Shown: positions 1 through 6,563, numbered from the stretch's first letter. The stretch: DNA of 9,197 nt from QNFN01 sp033722135 (GCA_033722135.1 JAWVZO010000095.1:1-9197), one strand, 5' to 3'. Translations and numbers: made by a program. Notes: generated from the letters alone by a model not told the origin.

Positions 1-482
1 ATTTCAACGCCGTGTGCAGCGACCCGCCGCTGGTGATGCTGTCGATCGGGCGCAAGCCCGATGGCAGCCCGAAGGACACGCGCGTCAACATCGAGCAGCG
101 CGACCACTTCACCGTCCACATCGCCCACCGCGAACTGGCCACGGCCGTTACCGAGAGCTCCGCGACGCTCGCCTACGGTGACTCCGAGGTCGCCCGCCTG
201 GGCCTCGAGACGGTCCCGTTCCAGGGGTTCAGCCTGCCGCGTCTCGCCGACTGCAGGGTTGCCTATGCCTGCGAGCGCTATGAGATCCGCGAGATCGGCA
301 ACGCCCGGCAGACGCTGCTCCTCGGCCTGGTCAAGGCGATCTACGTCGACGACGCCGTGGTGACCCGTGATGCCACGGGCCGGGCGAAGTACGACGCCAC
401 GCGGATCGATCCGCTCGGCCGCCTCGGCGGGGGCGAGTACTCGACCATGGAGGGTGTGATCGACATTCCGAGGCCGGCCTGA
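1..482 (+). CDS. Flavin reductase-like protein (FMN-binding split barrel), 5' end missing
   Basis: The reading frame is open from base 3 and ends at TGA 480-482, so the N-terminus lies outside the window. The visible part begins FNAVCSDPPLVMLSIG and continues with GRKPDGSPKDT (about bases 48-81), the pattern of the flavin reductase/FMN-binding split-barrel family, in which this segment contacts the flavin. The C-terminal DPLGRLGGGEYS (about 408-443) is also typical of this group. Members bind FMN or FAD and often reduce it with NAD(P)H for a partner oxygenase; many are of unknown partner. No partner gene is visible, so the substrate cannot be named. An internal GTG at 12 is not the start, because the conserved domain runs through it. 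The gene converges on the membrane protein gene to its right, with 17 bases between the stops and no clear terminator. Family assignment is confident, the exact function is not. Confidence 0.82.
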   Translation, partial: FNAVCSDPPLVMLSIGRKPDGSPKDTRVNIEQRDHFTVHIAHRELATAVTESSATLAYGDSEVARLGLETVPFQGFSLPRLADCRVAYACERYEIREIGNARQTLLLGLVKAIYVDDAVVTRDATGRAKYDATRIDPLGRLGGGEYSTMEGVIDIPRPA

Positions 483-499
483 CGGCCCGGTCCCGGGGC

Positions 500-904
500 T
501 CAGAGCCGCTCGATACGCCGACCGTGGAACGGGGAGAAGTAGCGCACGTCCGCCGGCGCATGCGCGAACACCGACGAGAGGACGATCGCGGCCACCAGCA
601 CCCACGGCATGCTCTCCGGTCGATACACCGCGAACGCGACCAGCAGCAGCTTGGCCACGACCGCGAGCCCACGCAGCTGCAGCAGCCAGAGGCAGGTCGC
701 GGCGAGTTCCACGAGCACCATCGCCAGGCCGCTCGCCAGGGTGAGCCAGAGGTAGGGCCGCCAGTCGGCGGGATCGGCGCCGTAGAGCCAGCCCCCGCCC
801 ATACCTGCCACGCCCACCAGGTGCACGGTGCGTAGGCTGATGTTGACCCAGCGACGGCCGGCAAAGCCGCGCGGGGGATCGGGAAAGAGCGTCTTGCGGT
901 ACAT
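500..904 (-). CDS. Small integral membrane protein of unknown function (134 aa)
   Basis: I do not recognise a named family. The 134-residue product has four likely membrane helices, at about residues 22-42 (including the glycine-rich GVAGMGGGW), 50-72, 76-94 and 99-115. The N-terminal stretch is basic (RKTLFPDPPRGFAGRRW) and the C-terminus ends in a charged tail HAPADVRYFSPFHGRR. This suggests an inner-membrane protein with both ends probably cytoplasmic. The ATG at 902-904 is chosen because it gives a complete first helix with a positive N-terminal flank; the ribosome binding site is weak (only GGA in the eight bases before the ATG). A perfect 7-bp inverted repeat at 905-930 touches the start codon and could mask it. 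The gene is divergent from rsd and convergent with the flavin reductase gene, so it is probably transcribed alone. That it is a real gene is likely; no role can be assigned. Confidence 0.72.
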   Translation of the reverse strand: MYRKTLFPDPPRGFAGRRWVNISLRTVHLVGVAGMGGGWLYGADPADWRPYLWLTLASGLAMVLVELAATCLWLLQLRGLAVVAKLLLVAFAVYRPESMPWVLVAAIVLSSVFAHAPADVRYFSPFHGRRIERL

Positions 905-930
905 CGGGATCCGGTGAGCTGCCGATCCCG
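905..930 (-). promoter_or_regulatory. Inverted repeat abutting the start codon of the membrane protein gene
   Basis: CGGGATC (905-911) and GATCCCG (924-930) are perfect 7-bp inverted arms separated by 12 bases. In the - strand transcript the downstream arm ends directly against the ATG at 904, so a folded hairpin would cover the place where a ribosome binding site should be. It could equally be a dyad operator in the divergent promoter region shared with rsd. The function is inferred from position only. Confidence 0.4.
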
Positions 931-975
931 CCGAGCATCCTTTCCGGAGCCTTCGCGGTCAACACCCTGAGCCGT

Positions 976-981
976 TATCAT
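976..981 (+). promoter_or_regulatory. Possible -10 element for rsd
   Basis: TATCAT matches the sigma70 -10 consensus at five of six bases and lies about 70 bases before the rsd start. The best -35 I can find, TTCGCG at 952-957 (18-base spacer), is poor, so the call rests on the -10 and its position. Confidence 0.35.
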
Positions 982-1049
982 GCGCTTGGCGATCCTTCCG
1001 GGGCATGCCGTCCCTTGGCTCGATCGCGCAGCGAACCATGGAGAACAAG

Positions 1050-1517
1050 ATGAACAAGCCAGAGCAGACCGGGGAGCTCACCCGCGCCCAGCAGATGGTC
1101 CGCGAACTGCTCGAGGAGCGGCGCGAGCTGCTGGTCCACCTGAACCGGCTGGCCGGCACCGCGCCGGGAGAGGCGAAGCGTGCCCCGGACCCGAAGCAGC
1201 TCCAGCGGTTCTGCCAGCTGCTGGTCGATTACGCGGCGACCGGCCACTTCGGCCTCTACGAGACCATACGCAACGACAGCAACTGCCAGGAGGGCGTCTG
1301 GGAACAGGCCCGCTCGCTCTATGCCGAGGTCGCCGCGACCACCGACGCGTTGCTCGGCTTCAACGACAAGTACAACTGCGAGGACCACTGCGCGCTCGGC
1401 CCGGACCTCAGCGACGACCTCTCGGCGGTCGGCGAGGTGCTCGCGACCCGGATCGAGCTCGAGGACCGGATCACCGCGCCGCTGTGCGCCGGCTGTGAGG
1501 GTTGCCTGCCGGGCTGA
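1050..1517 (+). CDS. rsd: Rsd/AlgQ-type anti-sigma-70 regulator with extra cysteines
   Basis: Rsd binds domain 4 of the housekeeping sigma factor and lowers its use by RNA polymerase; the Pseudomonas form is AlgQ. The 155-residue product is mostly helical and matches the family at RRELLVHLNRLAG (about 24-36), RFCQLLVDYAATGHFGLYE (53-71) and the late VLATRIELEDRI (130-141). E. coli Rsd, as I recall it, has DFCQSLVDYLSAGHFSIYE at the same place and is 158 residues. ATG 1050 is chosen over in-frame ATGs at 1005 and 1038: GGAG at 1040-1043 sits six bases before it, and it gives the E. coli-like N-terminal length. An unusual point is seven cysteines (C55, C79, C110, C114, C146, C149, C152), including NCEDHC and a terminal CAGCEGC, whereas I recall only the C55 equivalent in E. 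coli. The gene is divergent from the membrane gene and 297 bases before radA, with no intrinsic terminator seen after it. Confidence 0.88.
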   Translation: MNKPEQTGELTRAQQMVRELLEERRELLVHLNRLAGTAPGEAKRAPDPKQLQRFCQLLVDYAATGHFGLYETIRNDSNCQEGVWEQARSLYAEVAATTDALLGFNDKYNCEDHCALGPDLSDDLSAVGEVLATRIELEDRITAPLCAGCEGCLPG

Positions 1518-1814
1518 ACCGCGGCGAGGAGGAGCCCGCCCCACGGGCCATCCGGGTCGCCTTGCCGAAGGGAACGGTCGCCCGCCGCCCTCCTCGTACT
1601 GCCGGTCGGGCCGTGTCGCATGGGGGAACCCCGTGGTGACCATCCGCGCACGCCGCGCCGGATCGCCCGCTTGCCGCCCCCGTCCAGACCTCCGCCCGGG
1701 CCATGGCGCCCTGCCCATGCAATGACCCGTGGCGAGGAAAGTCGACAGCCGGGGCCGCCCCGCTTCGCTAGAATGGCCCCCTCCGCACACCGCGGACCCG
1801 GAACGGACCGAAGG
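1518..1814. other. Gene-free stretch between rsd and radA
   Basis: No credible gene is seen in these 297 GC-rich bases; open frames here are extensions or shadows of rsd and radA. There is a 7-bp stem (one G-T pair) with a GAA loop at 1619-1635, CATGGGG against CCCCGTG, without a T-run, and a short GGGC/GCCC dyad at 1698-1711. A probable radA -10 element is at 1769-1774. The rest is unexplained. Confidence 0.5.
1769..1774 (+). promoter_or_regulatory. Probable -10 element for radA
   Basis: TAGAAT, within CGCTAGAATGG, matches the sigma70 -10 consensus at five of six bases and lies 40 bases before the radA ATG. No good -35 is present at 16-18 bases; TCGACA at 1742-1747 would need a 21-base spacer. 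The start point would be near 1781, giving a leader of about 34 bases. Confidence 0.45.
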
Positions 1815-3185
1815 ATGGCACGCGAACGGCTCGATTACCTCTGCAGCGAGTGCGGCGAAGGGTTCAGCAAGTGGCAGGGCCAGTGCCCGCAATGCCGGGC
1901 CTGGAACAGCATCGAAGCCGCGCCGGCCGGGCTCGCGGCGACCGCGCCGAAGGGACGCCAGCGTGCGGTCGGCTACGCCGGGACGCAGGCCGAGGTGCTG
2001 AGGCTGACCGACGTCGACCTCGACGATACGCCCCGCCTGGCCACCGGCAGCGGGGAACTCGACCGGGTGCTCGGCGGCGGCCTCGTGCCCGGCTCGGTGG
2101 TGCTGGTCGGCGGCGACCCGGGCATCGGCAAGTCGACGCTTCTGTTGCAGACGCTGTGCCGGATGGGCGAGGCGCACAAGGTCCTCTACGTGACCGGCGA
2201 GGAGTCGCCGCAGCAGGTGACGCTGCGCGCCCGGCGCCTCGCGCTCGCCGGCGAGGGCCTGCGCCTGCTCGCCGAGACCGACGTCGCGCAGATCTGCGGC
2301 CAGGCGTTGCGCGAGTCCCCTGCGGTGATGGTCGTCGACTCGATCCAGACGCTGCGCGTCGCCGAGGCGAGCGGCACCCCGGGCGGCGTGACCCAGATCC
2401 GCGAGTCGGCGGCCTGGCTGACCCGCTACGCGAAACAGAGCCAGTGCGCGGTGTTCCTGGTCGGCCACGTCACCAAGAGCGGCGAGGTGGCCGGTCCGCG
2501 CGTGCTGGAACACATCGTCGACACGGTGCTCTACCTCGAGGGGCGCAACGACGACCGCTACCGCATGCTGCGGGCCTCGAAGAACCGCTTCGGCGCGGTC
2601 AACGAGCTCGGCGTCTTCGCGATGACCGAGCAGGGCATGCGCGAGGTGCGCAACCCGTCGGCGATCTTCCTCAACCGGCGCGGGGAGCCGACGCCGGGGA
2701 GCGCCGTGCTGGTGGTCTGGGACGGCTCGCGGCCGCTGCTGCTCGAGATCCAGGCGCTGCTCGACACGAGCAGCTTCGGCAGCCCGCGCCGCGTCGCCGT
2801 CGGCCTCGACGGCAACCGCCTGGCGATGCTGCTCGCCGTGCTGCACCGGCACGGGGGGATCCAGGCCGGCGACCAGGACGTGTTCGTCAACGTCGTCGGC
2901 GGCGTGCGGGTCACCGAGACCGGGGCCGACCTCGCGCTGCTCCTGGCGATGGTCTCGAGCCTCCGCGACCGCCCGCTGCCGGAGGATCTCGTCGCGTTCG
3001 GCGAGGTCGGACTCGCCGGCGAGATCCGCCCCGTTCCGAACGGACCCGAGCGGCTGCAGGAGGCGGCCAAGCACGGCTTCCGCCGTGCGGTCGTGCCGCG
3101 CGGCAACGCCCCGAAGGGGGGGATCGAGGGGATGGAGGTGATCGCGGTCACGCAGTTGACCGAGGCGCTCGACGCCCTGTCCTGA
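1815..3185 (+). CDS. radA: DNA repair and recombination protein RadA
   Basis: RadA (Sms) is a hexameric, RecA-fold and DnaB-like ATPase that drives branch migration and extends D-loops during RecA-dependent recombination. The 456-residue product has every expected part: an N-terminal zinc finger with C10, C13, C24 and C27; Walker A GGDPGIGKST at 99-108; Walker B VMVVDSIQT at 171-179; the RadA signature KNRFG at 256-260; and a Lon-protease-like C-terminal domain from about 300 to the end, which in this family acts as a structural, DNA-binding part without proteolysis. Length agrees with E. coli (460). ATG 1815 is chosen because the zinc finger follows at the normal distance (MARERLDYLCSECG) and GAAGG lies immediately upstream; the frame stays open further upstream without family similarity. 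It is transcribed towards alr (convergent), 186 bases away, and probably from its own promoter at 1769-1774. Confidence 0.97.
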   Translation: MARERLDYLCSECGEGFSKWQGQCPQCRAWNSIEAAPAGLAATAPKGRQRAVGYAGTQAEVLRLTDVDLDDTPRLATGSGELDRVLGGGLVPGSVVLVGGDPGIGKSTLLLQTLCRMGEAHKVLYVTGEESPQQVTLRARRLALAGEGLRLLAETDVAQICGQALRESPAVMVVDSIQTLRVAEASGTPGGVTQIRESAAWLTRYAKQSQCAVFLVGHVTKSGEVAGPRVLEHIVDTVLYLEGRNDDRYRMLRASKNRFGAVNELGVFAMTEQGMREVRNPSAIFLNRRGEPTPGSAVLVVWDGSRPLLLEIQALLDTSSFGSPRRVAVGLDGNRLAMLLAVLHRHGGIQAGDQDVFVNVVGGVRVTETGADLALLLAMVSSLRDRPLPEDLVAFGEVGLAGEIRPVPNGPERLQEAAKHGFRRAVVPRGNAPKGGIEGMEVIAVTQLTEALDALS

Positions 3186-3247
3186 CGGTGGGATTGGCGT
3201 GCCGGGCCCAGGATGGATCGGAGATCCGGGGCCTGCAACGGCATTCG

Positions 3248-3270
3248 CTGCCGGACTGAAGTCCGACCCA
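3248..3270 (-). repeat. REP-like hairpin unit A
   Basis: Read on the - strand the unit is TGGGTCGGACTTCAGTCCGG followed by CAG, folding as CGGAC-TTCA-GTCCG. It is an inverted copy of the unit at 3303-3325 and lies between the convergent radA and alr genes. Palindromic units of the form GTCGGGCTTCAGCCCGAC are, from general knowledge, common dispersed repeats in proteobacterial intergenic regions. Confidence 0.6.
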
Positions 3271-3302
3271 CGGGGGGCCAACTCGCCGGCCCGTGCCTCT
3301 TG

Positions 3303-3325
3303 TAGGTCGGGCTTCGGCCCGGCTC
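3303..3325 (+). repeat. REP-like hairpin unit B with a cTTCGg tetraloop
   Basis: TAGGTCGGGCTTCGGCCCGG folds as CGGGC-TTCG-GCCCG (3308-3321), extended by a T-G and a G-C pair to seven base pairs. As RNA the loop is the very stable cUUCGg tetraloop. It is related to unit A in inverted orientation, and the stem differs from unit A by a paired change (A-T to G-C), so the structure rather than the exact sequence is kept. It may serve as part of a bidirectional transcript end for radA and alr, where no T-rich terminator is seen. Confidence 0.6.
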
Positions 3326-3371
3326 TGGGTTGGGCGGTGGCGCGCTCGAGGCCGCTTGCCGGTCAGGACCC

Positions 3372-4451
3372 CTACGCCTCCCTGTAGACCACCCGCGACG
3401 CGACGCGGCAGAACAGCTCGTAGGCGATGGTCCCGGCATGCTCGGCGACCTCGTCGGCGGGCAGCCCCTCCCCCCACAGGCGCACCGGGTCGCCCGGCCG
3501 GGCGTCCGGTACGTTGCGCAGGTCGATGTTGATCAGGTCCATCGACACGCGACCGATCAGCGCGGCGCGCCGGCCGTTGACCAGCACCGGCGTCCCCTGC
3601 GGCGCGTGGCGCGGGTAGCCGTCCGCGTAGCCGATCGCCGCGGCGCCGACCGGCATCGCCTCGGGACAGACGCCGGCGGCCCCGTAACCGACGGTATCGC
3701 CCCTTTGGCGCTGCTGGACCGAGACCAGGCGGGTATCGAGGTTCATCGCCGGGCGCAGGCCGAGATCGGGGCCGTACCGGCCCAGTTGCGCCGAGCCGCC
3801 GTAGAGCATGATGCCGGGCCGGATCCAGTCGGCGTGGCTGGCCGGCCAGTTGAGCACGCCGGCCGAGTTGGCCAGCGAGCGCTCGGCCTCCAGGTCCCTG
3901 CACGCCTCGGCGAAGGTCTCGAGCTGGGACCGTGTATGGGCGCTGCCCGGTTCGTCGGCGCAGGCCAGGTGGGTCATGACGCCCGGCCGCCCGGCCACCG
4001 AGGCGGCCTCCGCCAGGCGCTGCCAGAGCGCGCGCGCCTCGGCCGGCCCGACGCCCACGCGGTGCATCCCGCTGTCGATCTTGAGCCAGGCACGTATCGG
4101 CCGCGCGGGGCGGGCCCGTTCGAGCAGTTCGACCTGCCAGGCGCTGTGCGCGACCAGGTCGAACGCATGGTCGGCGGCGAGGTCGACGTCGGCCGGCTCG
4201 ACCGCGCCGGCGAGCAGCACTACCGGCGTGGTGATGCCGCCCTCGCGCAGCGCCAGCGCCTCCTCCATGCGCGCGACGGCGAACCGGTCGGCCGTCGACT
4301 CGAGCGCGCGGGCCACGCGCAGCGCGCCGTGGCCGTAGCCGTTGCCCTTGATCACCGCCATCGTCCGGCTGCCGGGCGCGGCACGCCGGGCCACCTCGAG
4401 GTTGTGGCGCAGCGCGTCGGCGTCGACGGTGAACGTCGCGGTGCGGCCCAC
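3372..4451 (-). CDS. alr: Alanine racemase
   Basis: This PLP enzyme interconverts L- and D-alanine in the cytoplasm and supplies D-Ala for peptidoglycan. The 359-residue product has the PLP lysine K35 in AVIKGNGYGHG (32-42), the conserved arginine R131 in SGMHRVG, the catalytic tyrosine Y256 in VGYGAAG, the IGYADGYPR segment (273-281) and the GRVSMD segment (300-305) that contributes to the substrate entrance. Length matches the E. coli biosynthetic and catabolic enzymes (about 356-359). The start is GTG (4449-4451) with GGGAG (4458-4462 complement) six bases upstream; the next residues GRTATFTVDADAL match the family N-terminus. It is the last gene of the rpsF-to-alr operon, 115 bases after the dnaB stop, the same dnaB-alr pair as in E. 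coli and Pseudomonas. The gap to dnaB carries a GC-rich hairpin (4513-4527) with no T-run. Confidence 0.97.
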   Translation of the reverse strand: MGRTATFTVDADALRHNLEVARRAAPGSRTMAVIKGNGYGHGALRVARALESTADRFAVARMEEALALREGGITTPVVLLAGAVEPADVDLAADHAFDLVAHSAWQVELLERARPARPIRAWLKIDSGMHRVGVGPAEARALWQRLAEAASVAGRPGVMTHLACADEPGSAHTRSQLETFAEACRDLEAERSLANSAGVLNWPASHADWIRPGIMLYGGSAQLGRYGPDLGLRPAMNLDTRLVSVQQRQRGDTVGYGAAGVCPEAMPVGAAAIGYADGYPRHAPQGTPVLVNGRRAALIGRVSMDLINIDLRNVPDARPGDPVRLWGEGLPADEVAEHAGTIAYELFCRVASRVVYREA

Positions 4452-4512
4452 TTCAGGCTCCCGGACCGCGGGGCTCCCGCGTCCTCACCCCGAGGGACCT
4501 GCATCGCGCGGG

Positions 4513-4527
4513 CCGCCCGGCGGGCGG
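4513..4527 (-). promoter_or_regulatory. GC-rich hairpin between dnaB and alr
   Basis: CCGCCC (4513-4518) and GGGCGG (4522-4527) form a perfect 6-bp stem around a 3-base loop in the 115-base dnaB-alr gap. There is no T-run on either strand, so it is not a standard intrinsic terminator; it could pause polymerase or protect an mRNA end. The composition is so GC-rich that chance is possible. Confidence 0.35.
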
Positions 4528-4566
4528 GGCGCGTCGCGTCGGACGGAACGGCATCACCACGACCTC

Positions 4567-5961
4567 TCAGGCCCGGTCGAGGTAATAGCTGTCGGGTGCG
4601 AAGTTCTCGAAGCGGGTGTACTGGCCGAGGAAGGTCAGCTTGACCTTGCCGATCGGGCCGTTGCGCTGCTTGGCGATGATGATCTCGGCCAGCCCCTTGT
4701 CCGGGCTGTCCTCGCGGTAGACCTCGTCGCGGTAGATGAACACCACGAGGTCCGCGTCCTGCTCGATGGAGCCCGACTCGCGCAGGTCGGACAGCACCGG
4801 GCGCTTGTCGGTGCGCTGCTCGAGGTTGCGGTTGAGCTGCGACAGCGCCACCACCGGGACCTCGAGCTCCTTGGCCAGCGACTTCAGCGCGCGCGAGATC
4901 TCGGAGATCTCGTTGGTACGGTTCTCGGCCGGGCCGGACGACTGCATCAGCTGCAGGTAGTCGATGACGATCAGCCCCAGCTTGCCGTGCTCGCGCTGGA
5001 GCCGGCGCGCCCGCGCGCGGATCTCCATCGGCGTCAGCCCCGGGCTGTCGTCGATGAACAGCGAGGCCTCGTTGAGGATGCTGATCGCCGAGGTGAGCCG
5101 CGGCCAGTCGTCATCCTCCAGCTTCCCGGTGCGCACCTTGTGCTGGTCGATGTGGCCGAGCGAGGACATCATGCGCAGCACCAGCTGCTCGGCCGGCATC
5201 TCCAGGCTGAACACCGCGACCGGCTTGTCGGACTTGATCGCGACGTGCTCGGCGACGTTCATCGCGAAGGTGGTCTTGCCCATCGAGGGGCGCCCGGCGA
5301 CGATCACCAGGTCCGAGGCCTGCAGCCCGGAGGTCCGCTCGTCGAAGTCGCCGAACCCGGTCGGCATCCCGGTGATCGGATTCTCCTGCTGGTAGAGCGT
5401 CTCGATGCGCTCGATCGCCAGCGGCAGCAGCGCCTTGATGTGCGCGAAATCGCGGCCGCCGCGGCCCTGGTCGGCGATCTCGAAGACCCTCTGCTCGGCA
5501 AGGTCGAGCAGCTTGGCGCTGTCGCGCCCCTCGGGCACGTAGGCGCTGTTGGCGATCTCGGTGCCGACGCGGGCCAGCTGGCGGAGCACCGACCGCTCGC
5601 GGACGATGGCGGCGTACGCCTCGATGTTGGCGGCGCTCGGCGTGTTCTTGGCGAGGGTACCGAGGTAGGCCAGCCCGCCGGCATCGTCGAGTTCGCCGGT
5701 GGCGCCGAGGCGCTCGGAGAGGGTCACCGCGTCGCACGGCTCGGCGCGGTCGACCAGCGTCTGGATGGCGCGGAAGATCAGCCGGTGGTCGCGGCGGTAG
5801 AAATCCTCCTCGGACAGCCGTCCGGCGAGCCGGTCCCAGCTCGAGTTGTCCAGCATCAGGCCGCCGAGGACCGACTGCTCGGCCTCGATCGAGTGGGGCG
5901 GGACCTTGAGGGCGTCGAGCGTGGCGTCGGACGCGGAGAGGTGGGTGACGGGCTCGGCCAT
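4567..5961 (-). CDS. dnaB: Replicative DNA helicase DnaB
   Basis: DnaB is the hexameric 5'-3' helicase that unwinds DNA at the replication fork and recruits primase. The 464-residue product has the N-terminal primase-binding domain (about 20-125, PPHSIEAEQSVLGGLMLD), a linker, and the RecA-like ATPase domain from about 190: Walker A GRPSMGKTT at 223-231, the catalytic glutamate in SLEMP (E254), Walker B LIVIDYLQLM at 330-339, ALSQLNR at 372-378, the SDLRESGSIEQDAD motif at 391-404, and KQRNGPIG at 431-438 carrying the arginine finger. E. coli DnaB has 471 residues. ATG 5961 is chosen over an in-frame ATG at 6003 because MAEPV gives the usual short N-terminus; the ribosome binding site before either is weak. 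No intein or insertion is present. It lies 128 bases downstream of rplI in the same operon, beyond three consecutive hairpins, which suggests reduced expression relative to the ribosomal genes. Confidence 0.97.
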   Translation of the reverse strand: MAEPVTHLSASDATLDALKVPPHSIEAEQSVLGGLMLDNSSWDRLAGRLSEEDFYRRDHRLIFRAIQTLVDRAEPCDAVTLSERLGATGELDDAGGLAYLGTLAKNTPSAANIEAYAAIVRERSVLRQLARVGTEIANSAYVPEGRDSAKLLDLAEQRVFEIADQGRGGRDFAHIKALLPLAIERIETLYQQENPITGMPTGFGDFDERTSGLQASDLVIVAGRPSMGKTTFAMNVAEHVAIKSDKPVAVFSLEMPAEQLVLRMMSSLGHIDQHKVRTGKLEDDDWPRLTSAISILNEASLFIDDSPGLTPMEIRARARRLQREHGKLGLIVIDYLQLMQSSGPAENRTNEISEISRALKSLAKELEVPVVALSQLNRNLEQRTDKRPVLSDLRESGSIEQDADLVVFIYRDEVYREDSPDKGLAEIIIAKQRNGPIGKVKLTFLGQYTRFENFAPDSYYLDRA

Positions 5962-5976
5962 CGCCAATGTATGCCA

Positions 5977-6014
5977 CGAGCCCGGGGGGCTCGCAAGGGG
6001 CATCGCCGTGCCCC
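5977..6014 (-). promoter_or_regulatory. Two small hairpins in the dnaB leader
   Basis: CGAGCCC (5977-5983) pairs perfectly with GGGCTCG (5987-5993) around GGG, and GGGGCA (5997-6002) pairs perfectly with TGCCCC (6009-6014) around six bases. The first ends 16 bases before the chosen dnaB ATG at 5961 and the second covers the alternative ATG at 6003, so both could affect translation initiation. Pairing is direct observation; any function is inferred. Confidence 0.45.
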
Positions 6015-6036
6015 GAGGAGGGTCAGGAGCTTAGCG

Positions 6037-6087
6037 TTCCGCTCCCGCCCGCGAACCGTGCACCACGGCCGCGGGCGGGAGGCGGAA
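6037..6087 (-). promoter_or_regulatory. Large stable hairpin between rplI and dnaB
   Basis: The arm TTCCGCTCCCGCCCGCG (6037-6053) pairs with CGCGGGCGGGAGGCGGAA (6070-6087) over 17 base pairs with one bulged base. Inside, CCGTG (6056-6060) pairs with CACGG (6064-6068). The structure begins three bases past the rplI stop. No T-run follows on the - strand (the next bases are CGCTAAGCTCC), so it is not a classical intrinsic terminator. A role as attenuator, RNase processing site or 3'-end stabiliser for the ribosomal part of the operon is likely. Confidence 0.65.
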
Positions 6088-6089
6088 GG

Positions 6090-6539
6090 TCACTCTTCGG
6101 CTTCGATCACCACCGTGATCGAGAGGTCGATGTCGGCATGCAGGTGCAATCCGACCTCGTGCTCGCCGGTCTCGCGCAGCGGCCCCTCGGGCAGCAGCAC
6201 CTCGTGCTTCTCGAGCTCGACGCCGGTCGCGGCGACCGCCTCGGAGATCTCGCGCGTGCCGACGGAACCGTAGAGCTTGCCTTCGTTACCGGCCTTCGCC
6301 TTGATGGTCACGCGCATGTCGCGCAGCTGCTCGGCCCGCGTCTCGGCGGCGCCCAGCTTCTCGGCCTGCGCCTTCTCGAACTCGGCGCGCCGCTGCTCGA
6401 ACTCAGCGATGTTCTCCGCGGTCGCCGGCGTGGCCTTGCCGGTGGGCACGAGGTAGTTGCGCCCGTAGCCCGGCTTGACCTTCACCTTGTCACCGAGTTC
6501 CCCCAGGTTCTGTACGTTCTCCAGCAGGATCACTTCCAT
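6090..6539 (-). CDS. rplI: Large ribosomal subunit protein bL9
   Basis: bL9 binds 23S rRNA domain V at the base of the L1 stalk and spans outward as a long helix; it helps frame fidelity and ribosome spacing. The product is 149 residues, the same length as in E. coli. The N-terminal RNA-binding domain has MEVILLENVQNLGELGD and the signature VKPGYGRNYLVP (about 22-33). A long charged connecting helix spans about 42-74, and the C-terminal domain carries GKLYGSVGTREI (about 87-98) and TGEHEVGLHLH. ATG 6539 has AGGA six bases upstream (GAGGAAAGACGATG). It follows the DUF2232-like gene by 24 bases and precedes a large hairpin three bases after its stop, which may separate it from dnaB. Confidence 0.97.
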   Translation of the reverse strand: MEVILLENVQNLGELGDKVKVKPGYGRNYLVPTGKATPATAENIAEFEQRRAEFEKAQAEKLGAAETRAEQLRDMRVTIKAKAGNEGKLYGSVGTREISEAVAATGVELEKHEVLLPEGPLRETGEHEVGLHLHADIDLSITVVIEAEE

Positions 6540-6563
6540 CGTCTTTCCTCGATACGTCGTTGC

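Noticed and set aside
497..507. GGCTC-A-GAGCC palindrome at the meeting point of the flavin reductase and membrane genes as a bidirectional terminator
   Set aside because: The arms are only five bases, overlap the membrane gene stop codon, and no T-run is present.
1619..1635. Hairpin CATGGGG-GAA-CCCCGTG in the rsd-radA gap as a terminator
   Set aside because: No T-run follows on either strand and it lies about 100 bases after the rsd stop; kept only as a remark.
1742..1747. TCGACA as the -35 box of radA
   Set aside because: The spacer to TAGAAT would be 21 bases, outside the usual sigma70 range.
978..3281. 767-codon open frame on the - strand across rsd and radA
   Set aside because: It lies opposite two clear genes, its product is a low-complexity Arg/Ala/Gly/Asp-rich string with no family pattern, and long antisense frames are expected in GC-rich DNA.
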